10,367 nt of DNA from JAOAFX01 sp965649105 (lineage in GTDB: Bacteria; Hydrothermota; Tepidihabitantia; SM23-42; JAOAFX01), in contig CBFGJP010000086.1 in the NCBI GenBank assembly GCA_965649105.1, positions 1-10,367 of the forward strand, read 5' to 3'. Numbering within the stretch: the stretch's first letter is position 1; each line of letters starts with the position of its first letter. The notes under the pieces are model-generated. The model searched no databases. It was not told the origin of the DNA and worked only from the letters and a program-made list of their open reading frames with translations. Of this stretch, positions 6,167 to 10,367 are shown one piece after another. A program made the translations under genes and the position numbers.

Positions 6167-7291
6167 TTGGCACATGCATATACTCCAGGCTTAAAGGTTC
6201 TTGCTTATACTGTTGTTGAGAAATTGAGGCGTTTGCCTTTGCCGGGTGAGGTTCTCGTAAAGGAAGGTGATAAGGTCAAGGCGGAGGAGATTGTTGCAAA
6301 AACATCCCTTCCGGGCAGTGTCCAGACCGTAAATGTGGCTGGGCTTTTAGGCATACTACCCGAAGAAATTGATGAAGCGATGATGAAAAAAACTGGAGAC
6401 GATGTGCAAAAAGATGAAGTCATTGCCCAGAGCAAAGGGTTTTTTGGGTTATTTAAATCAACAGTTAAAAGTCCCATAACCGGTAAGGTAGAAAGCATTT
6501 CTAAAATTACGGGTCAGGTAATATTGAGAGAGCCACCGATTCCGGTACAGGTGATCGCTTATATCGATGGTGAGATTAGCAAGGTATTTCCCAATGAAGG
6601 TGTTTTAATAAAAACAGAAGGAAGTTTTATTCAGGGGATATTCGGCATTGGGGGTGAGACGATCGGTGAGCTCGCTATCGCCACAGATAGTCCTGATAAA
6701 ATTCTTACCGAGCAAGATATAAACGAATCATTTAAAAATAAGATAATAATTGGTGGTGCACTTGCTCCTTATGAAACTCTCATCAAAGCACGCAATGTCG
6801 GTGCAAAAGGGGTTATCATTGGTGGTATTGAAGATCAAGATTTGAAAAAGTTTATGGGTTATGATATCGGTGTTGCGATCACCGGTTCAGAAAATGTTGG
6901 GTTAACTATAATCGTTACTGAAGGCTTTGGTAAATTAAGAATGGCCGATAGAACATTCAATCTCCTCAAATCCCTGGTGGGCAAAAAGGCATCCATCAAT
7001 GGTGCTACCCAGATCCGGGCCGGAGTAATGCGCCCTGAAGTAATAGTTCCTCTTGATAAAGCACCAGACAAAAAGATTGCTCATATCTCTACTGGCTCGG
7101 GTTTGGAGATCGGCATGGCGGTTAGAATTATAAGAGAACCTTATTTTGGAATGTTGGGGAAGGTTGTTGACCTCCCGGTTCCTTTGGAAACAATCGAGAC
7201 CGAATCAAAGGTGCGCGTCCTCGAAGTGGAATTGGAAAACAAAAAAAGGGTAAAATTGCCCAGGGCGAATGTTGAAATAATTGAGGAGTAA
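6167..7291 (+). CDS. unassigned protein: lipoyl-like barrel-sandwich segments, central domain, C-terminal KOW-like domain
   Basis: The function of this 374-aa protein is not recognised. Two segments look like halves of a biotinyl/lipoyl-type barrel-sandwich hybrid: LPGEVLVKEGDKVKAEEIV (24-43) and VKSPITGKVESISKITGQVI (100-119), without an obvious modified lysine. They are split by a short acidic insert. The central part (about 145-295) is Gly/Ile-rich alpha/beta with IIIGGALAPYETLI, GAKGVIIGGIEDQDLKKF and VTEGFG. Residues about 316-372 (GMAVRIIREPYFGMLGKVVDLP...) look like a KOW/SH3 barrel, the NusG-type fold that binds RNA or proteins. There is no signal peptide or membrane segment, so it is probably cytoplasmic. 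The TTG start is supported by an ideal AAAGGAGG 5 nt upstream. It is the first gene of the operon and its stop abuts the next ATG. Domain calls are by eye. Confidence 0.85.
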   Translation: MAHAYTPGLKVLAYTVVEKLRRLPLPGEVLVKEGDKVKAEEIVAKTSLPGSVQTVNVAGLLGILPEEIDEAMMKKTGDDVQKDEVIAQSKGFFGLFKSTVKSPITGKVESISKITGQVILREPPIPVQVIAYIDGEISKVFPNEGVLIKTEGSFIQGIFGIGGETIGELAIATDSPDKILTEQDINESFKNKIIIGGALAPYETLIKARNVGAKGVIIGGIEDQDLKKFMGYDIGVAITGSENVGLTIIVTEGFGKLRMADRTFNLLKSLVGKKASINGATQIRAGVMRPEVIVPLDKAPDKKIAHISTGSGLEIGMAVRIIREPYFGMLGKVVDLPVPLETIETESKVRVLEVELENKKRVKLPRANVEIIEE

Positions 7292-8125
7292 ATGAATTTA
7301 CTATTTATCTTGATTACTTCAGCCGGAGTTAACGGTCTCTTAATGCCTGCTTCCGCAAAAGGAATTATGACATATTATTCAACATCCGTGGGCAGTGAGG
7401 CGATTTTTTATAATCCCTCAATCTTTAGTGCTGGTCCAGAAGGTTATAATCTTAGTTTTTTCTATACTAATATATACGCATCAATGAGGAATATGAATCT
7501 CGGGATTGGCCGGAGATTCAACGATTTTGACATCGGCATCAGTGTGATGAACTACAACTATGGTAATATTGAAGCAAAACCTGATTATCCAACCGAAGAC
7601 TCGACAGGCTTTTATACTGGCAGTGATTTCTATCTTGGTTTTTGTGTAGCAAAAAATGTCTCTACCAAAGGCAAAGTCGGTATAAAAGTAAAATATATCT
7701 ACGAAAATCTGTATATTTATACAGACGCAACTTTGGGGTTTGATCTTGCGCTTGCCTATATAAACGAATTTAGCGGTTTAAGTGCCGGTGCAACGAATTT
7801 TGGTGGCAAACTTAAAATCGCCAATGAAGAAGTGAATTTGCCTGCGAAATTGAGCCTCGGATATTATCGAATGATTAAAAAATTCACGGTGAGTTGCGAT
7901 ATTCACTATCTTATAAATACTGCCTCGTTTGAATCTTCGATTGCTGGTGAAATGAAATTAAACAGCAATTTGGAAACCGGACTTTCAATAAATTATCGTG
8001 ACCAACTTTACCCTGGTTTTTATTTAGGTATTCACACCAGAAATCTAACAATCAAATATGGTGCCTCCCTTTATCCATATAATCTTGGTATGATAAATAC
8101 AATTGGCATTGGTTTTTCATTTTGA
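7292..8125 (+). CDS. PorV/PorQ-like outer-membrane beta-barrel protein
   Basis: The 277-aa product is predicted to sit in the outer membrane. Residues 1-22 are a hydrophobic, signal-like leader (weak, with no early positive charge). Then comes MTYYSTSVGSEAIFYNPSIFSAGPEG; the AxxYNPA-type motif here is AIFYNPSIF (37-45). The rest is alternating amphipathic strands rich in Tyr, Phe, Gly and Asn, such as LGIGRRFNDFDIGISVMNYNYG and LGFCVAKN...KVGIKVKYIYENL. It ends in GIGFSF with a terminal Phe, as in many outer-membrane barrels. The layout resembles the PorV/PorQ family, whose members shuttle or anchor T9SS cargo, but the protein is shorter than usual. FadL-like transporters are the main alternative. 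It starts directly after the preceding stop, with GAGGAG at 7283-7288 as ribosome site. The T9SS-type sorting domains nearby fit this role. Confidence 0.7.
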   Translation: MNLLFILITSAGVNGLLMPASAKGIMTYYSTSVGSEAIFYNPSIFSAGPEGYNLSFFYTNIYASMRNMNLGIGRRFNDFDIGISVMNYNYGNIEAKPDYPTEDSTGFYTGSDFYLGFCVAKNVSTKGKVGIKVKYIYENLYIYTDATLGFDLALAYINEFSGLSAGATNFGGKLKIANEEVNLPAKLSLGYYRMIKKFTVSCDIHYLINTASFESSIAGEMKLNSNLETGLSINYRDQLYPGFYLGIHTRNLTIKYGASLYPYNLGMINTIGIGFSF

Positions 8126-8131
8126 TCGATT

Positions 8132-9076
8132 ATGAATAGTGGTATTTACCTTGATTTTGAAAAACCAGTTATAGAACTGGAAAAAAAGATTGAAGAATTA
8201 AAGAAACTCAGCGATGTCGATGATGAAATCGAACGACTCCAGCAACAGGCAGAGAGGTTAAAGCGAAAAATTTATTCAAATCTAAGTCGCTGGCAGAGAG
8301 TCCAGATTGCCCGACATCCGCGCAGGCCTTATGCGATGGACATAATTAATGCTATAACTACTGATTTTATCGAACTACATGGTGACCGTAGATTCAGTGA
8401 TGACCCGGCAATGGTTGCAGGTTTAGGTAAGATTGATAAATATTCTGTAGCAATCGTTGCCCAGCAAAAAGGTAGAGATACCAAAGAAAAGATCAAAAGA
8501 AACTTCGGAATGCCGCATCCTGAAGGATACCGCAAGGCACTTAGAATAGCAAAAATGGCAGAGAAATTTAGCATACCTGTTCTCAGCATTGTTGATACAC
8601 CAGGTGCATATCCGGGTGTTGGTGCAGAAGAACGCGGTCAATTTGAGGCAATTGCCTACAATCTTTTTGAATTTGCCTTATTGAAGGTTCCTATCATTGT
8701 TGTTATCTTGGGTGAAGGGGGCTCTGGTGGAGCCCTTGCTATTGCCCAGGGGGACAGGGTTCTAATGATGGAAAATGCAATCTACTCGGTCATTTCACCG
8801 GAAGGATGTGCATCCATACTCTGGCGTGATGCATCAAAAAATAAAGATGCTGCAGAGGCTTTAAAAATCACTGCCCAAGATTTGCTGCAATTTAAAATCA
8901 TTGACGAAATCATCCCCGAACCACTCGGTGGTGCCCATATGGATTACCAAAAAACCGCATTAAATATAAAATCCGCAGTATTGAAAAATCTTGATGAGTT
9001 ACTCAGGGTTCCGATTGATGAATTGATTGAAAAAAGAATTGAGAAATATCGAAATATGGGGGTATTTAAGGAATAA
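8132..9076 (+). CDS. accA: acetyl-CoA carboxylase carboxyltransferase subunit alpha
   Basis: The 314-aa subunit pairs with AccD to transfer the carboxyl group from biotin to acetyl-CoA, making malonyl-CoA for fatty-acid synthesis. The N-terminal coiled coil (about 8-50, LDFEKPVIELEKKIEEL) is typical. It is followed by ARHPRRPYAMDII (60-72), ELHGDRRFSDDPAMVAGLG (81-99), RNFGMPHPEGYRKALR (123-138) and DTPGAYPGVGAEERGQ (155-170). The oxyanion-hole segment GEGGSGGALA is at 194-203, and SVISPEGCASILW (219-231) precedes the C-terminal helices. Length and motif order match bacterial AccA, with no zinc ribbon, so it is not a fused AccD-AccA. No accD is in the window. The start lies 6 bp after the barrel gene and has no clear Shine-Dalgarno, but the family N-terminus supports ATG 8132. 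The downstream gene overlaps it by 1 bp. Confidence 0.97.
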   Translation: MNSGIYLDFEKPVIELEKKIEELKKLSDVDDEIERLQQQAERLKRKIYSNLSRWQRVQIARHPRRPYAMDIINAITTDFIELHGDRRFSDDPAMVAGLGKIDKYSVAIVAQQKGRDTKEKIKRNFGMPHPEGYRKALRIAKMAEKFSIPVLSIVDTPGAYPGVGAEERGQFEAIAYNLFEFALLKVPIIVVILGEGGSGGALAIAQGDRVLMMENAIYSVISPEGCASILWRDASKNKDAAEALKITAQDLLQFKIIDEIIPEPLGGAHMDYQKTALNIKSAVLKNLDELLRVPIDELIEKRIEKYRNMGVFKE

Positions 9077-9726
9077 TGGCATTAGAAGGAAATTTAGAAG
9101 ATTTTGAATTGACCGATGTGTTTCAGTTAATACAACTCGGTGCTAAGGATGGTAGTTTAAGAATTCAAACCCCAAGTGATGTTGGGGTAGTATACTTCAA
9201 AAATGGTATGGTGGTCCATGCAAAGACGAATAATCTCATAGGCGAACAGGCGATCGACTCAATATTACAATGGCGCAAAGGAAGATTTGTATTCAGACCG
9301 GGTGAAGAAACCATTGAGAAAACTGTCGAACTACCCATCCAACAGGTTATACTTGATGCCGCACGAAGGATTGATGAATTAAATAAAATTCAGAGATTGA
9401 TCCCTTCATTTGACATGGTTCCAAAGATTGTGGAAGTTCCTGACGCAGGCATTGAAAAAATAAATCTAAGGCCTGAAGAATGGAAGGTCCTTGCATTTGT
9501 TGATGGCTCCCTATCAATAAAAGAAATTTCTCTGAGGGTTAAACTCTCGGAATTTGAAACCGGAAGAATCCTTTACGGGCTGATTTCTTCCGGACTTGTT
9601 AAATTAATCCAAGAAAATTTAGAAGAAAAACAAAATATAGAACCAACACCATCCGGTTCAGATGAAAATGACAAAAAGGGTGGTATTTTTGGAATATTCA
9701 AAAAAAATAGTTATAAGTACCGATGA
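9076..9726 (+). CDS. DUF4388 (PATAN) domain protein
   Basis: In the 216-aa product, residues 1-105 match the DUF4388/PATAN pattern: ALEGNLEDFELTDVFQLIQL, then GSLRI, GVVYFKNGMVVHAKT, IGEQAI, ILQWRKGRFVFRPGE, and a helix carrying the usual ILDAARRIDE. This domain is found in regulators, including response regulators, and in motility or polarity proteins of several phyla; its biochemical role is unsettled. Residues about 132-178 (LRPEEWKVLAFVDGSLSIKEIS...ILYGLISSGLVKL) look like a winged-helix-type module often seen after DUF4388. The tail is charged and disordered and ends GGIFGIFKK. No signal peptide or membrane helix is seen. The start overlaps the accA stop (TAATG), with AAGGA at 9068-9072, so translation is probably coupled to accA. 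An eight-A run at 9700-9707 lies near the end and could allow slippage. Confidence 0.88.
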   Translation: MALEGNLEDFELTDVFQLIQLGAKDGSLRIQTPSDVGVVYFKNGMVVHAKTNNLIGEQAIDSILQWRKGRFVFRPGEETIEKTVELPIQQVILDAARRIDELNKIQRLIPSFDMVPKIVEVPDAGIEKINLRPEEWKVLAFVDGSLSIKEISLRVKLSEFETGRILYGLISSGLVKLIQENLEEKQNIEPTPSGSDENDKKGGIFGIFKKNSYKYR

Positions 9727-9826
9727 CGAATTTTTGAAGCTGAGAAACCGTCCCTACAGAATCGTTTATTATTCCACAGGTTCGCTGCCCATATCGTCAA
9801 ATCGTTTATTGATCTATAGTTATTAG
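9689..9826 (+). CDS. possible small ORF or gene remnant (45 aa)
   Basis: A second reading frame overlaps the end of the DUF4388 gene. From a TTG at 9689, preceded by a modest AAGGGTGG-like site near 9676-9683, it reads MEYSKKIVISTDDEFLKLRN and continues through YRIVYYSTG and ISSNRLLIYSY to a TAG at 9824-9826. The opening (beta strand, then acidic pair) resembles the first strand of a response-regulator receiver, but it stops after 45 residues, far short of a domain. It could be the truncated start of a lost gene, a frameshifted extension of the upstream protein (loss of one A from the run at 9700-9707 would fuse the two), or chance. Confidence 0.25.
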   Translation: MEYSKKIVISTDDEFLKLRNRPYRIVYYSTGSLPISSNRLLIYSY

Positions 9827-9843
9827 GCATGAAAATTGGAATG

Positions 9844-9922
9844 GTTTTAGGGCGTAGTCTATAGTAAAAAAATAATCTAAAACATAAGACTTCAGACCGA
9901 TCCATCTGCCACGCCCTAAAAC
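9844..9922. repeat. 79-bp segment bounded by perfect 12-bp inverted repeats
   Basis: GTTTTAGGGCGT at 9844-9855 is matched exactly by its reverse complement ACGCCCTAAAAC at 9911-9922. The 55 bp between are A/T-rich, with a possible 4-bp inner stem (GTCT 9857-9860 with AGAC 9894-9897). Outside the arms a gapped similarity continues (ATTGGAAT near 9835-9842, ATTCCCAAT at 9931-9939). It could be a small non-autonomous transposable element, a structured RNA, or a terminator of the upstream operon, though no U-tract follows. An AATG/AAATG flank hints at a target duplication, but it is not flush. Confidence 0.6.
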
Positions 9923-9997
9923 AAATGACTATTCCCAATGAAGGATTATCAAAAGGGAATTCAGGGGTAATAAAGGGTGATTAGGGAAAATTTGTTA

Positions 9998-10094
9998 TTG
10001 GGTGAAGAAATGGGTATGGAGATGTGAAATAAGAAGATAGCCTCTTAATTCCCAACTTCCCACATCTAACTTCCAAACCCACTTCCTCACCCAA
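9998..10094 (-). terminator. long hairpin after the minus-strand gene, probable 3' end structure
   Basis: The arms 9998-10026 and 10061-10094 are inverted repeats with one mismatch and one 5-nt bulge, around a 34-nt loop. Read as minus-strand RNA, about 28 pairs form and the two remaining differences become G-U wobbles. Read as plus-strand RNA they are A-C mismatches. The hairpin begins 6 nt after the stop codon of the minus-strand sorting-domain gene, so it most likely belongs to that transcript. The sequence after it (TAACAAATTTT) is only a weak U-tract, so classic intrinsic termination is uncertain; RNA stabilisation or a mobile-repeat origin are alternatives. Confidence 0.5.
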
Positions 10095-10100
10095 CTTCCA

Positions 10101-10367
10101 TCATCTCAACAACACCGCCTTCTCTATCTGCTTGAAATCGCCCGCCTCTAACCGCACAAAATAAACACCACCAGGCAACCGACGACCCAAATCATCACAA
10201 CCATCCCAGACAATCCTTGATACCTGATCCATAATGCATGATGCAAGATTGAATGATTTAACAACCCTACCCGAAACATCATATATCGCCAAATTTATTT
10301 TCCTCAATCCTACATCCGATATCCGGTATCGGATATCAAGTCTGCTCCGGAACGGATTCGGCATCAA
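10101..10367 (-). CDS. C-terminal part of a T9SS cargo protein (5' end outside window)
   Basis: The visible 88 residues on the minus strand are a T9SS type A sorting domain: MPNPF at the start, then LAIYDVSGRVVKSFNL, IVWDGCDDLGRRLPGG, VYFVRLEAGDFKQIEKAVLLR and a TGA stop at 10103-10101. The PNPF motif is normally preceded by the body of the protein, so the true start lies beyond the right edge; the TTG and ATG at the edge are internal codons. The sorting domain directs export across the outer membrane by type IX secretion and is then removed or used for anchoring. It closely resembles the tail of the protein at 171-1271. The main domain, and hence the function, is not visible. Confidence 0.9.
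   Translation of the reverse strand: MMPNPFRSRLDIRYRISDVGLRKINLAIYDVSGRVVKSFNLASCIMDQVSRIVWDGCDDLGRRLPGGVYFVRLEAGDFKQIEKAVLLR

Larger units (their letters stand above)
9727..10100. other. convergent intergenic region
   Basis: This stretch of about 370 bp separates the end of the DUF4388 gene (plus) from the end of a sorting-domain gene (minus). No convincing full-length gene is seen. It contains the end of a possible remnant ORF (to 9826), an 11-bp direct repeat AATCGTTTATT (9760-9770 and 9800-9810), a 79-bp segment bounded by a 12-bp inverted repeat (9844-9922), four evenly spaced G tracts (9955-9986) and a long hairpin (9998-10094). No clear sigma70 promoter is visible. Confidence 0.8.

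Noticed and set aside
9744..9757. Segment GAAACCGTCCCTAC as half of a dispersed palindromic repeat
   Set aside because: Only one half is present and no partner arm occurs nearby.
9711..9938. 75-aa minus-strand ORF
   Set aside because: It runs through both arms of the inverted-repeat element, has no recognisable domain, and no promoter or ribosome site was found.
1..10367. CRISPR array, phage genes, toxin-antitoxin pair or defence island
   Set aside because: No regularly spaced repeats and no matching protein motifs were seen in any frame.

Overview
This AT-rich window reads as part of the genome of an uncultured Gram-negative bacterium with an outer membrane. The best guess is an FCB-type or WOR-3-like candidate phylum. 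The guess rests on three proteins ending in type IX secretion (T9SS) type A-like sorting domains, a PorV/PorQ-like outer-membrane barrel, a gingipain-like (family C25) peptidase, a DUF4388/PATAN protein and low GC. It is inference, because no phylogeny could be run.

Left part (1-3092). The window opens with the first ten codons of an IS110-family transposase on the minus strand. Divergent from it, behind a duplicated sigma70-type promoter, is a secreted three-domain protein: lamin-tail-like, carboxypeptidase-regulatory-like and T9SS sorting domain. A tRNA-Pro(UGG) gene follows, with a promoter 140 bp upstream. A C25 peptidase with a C-terminal sorting-like domain starts only 25 bp after the tRNA, and no promoter is visible between them, so the two are probably co-transcribed.

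Middle (3093-6121). DNA topoisomerase I (topA) and endonuclease IV (nfo) form a two-gene DNA-maintenance operon 12 bp apart. The topA promoter sits so close to its GTG start that the mRNA looks leaderless.

Right part (6122-9726). A tight four-gene operon starts from a strong promoter whose -35 overlaps the nfo stop codon. It encodes an unassigned 374-aa protein (two lipoyl-like segments, a central domain and a C-terminal KOW-like domain), a PorV/PorQ-like barrel, the acetyl-CoA carboxylase alpha subunit (accA) and a DUF4388 protein. Gene junctions are 0 bp, 6 bp and a 1-bp overlap.

Right end (9727-10367). A gap of about 370 bp between convergent genes holds a possible small ORF or gene remnant, a perfect 12-bp inverted repeat spanning 79 bp, a four-G-tract run and a long hairpin. 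The hairpin pairs best as RNA from the minus strand, beside the stop codon of a third sorting-domain protein that is cut off by the window edge.

Together the window mixes housekeeping genes (DNA repair and topology, fatty-acid synthesis, tRNA) with cell-surface and secretion genes (T9SS cargo and an outer-membrane barrel).
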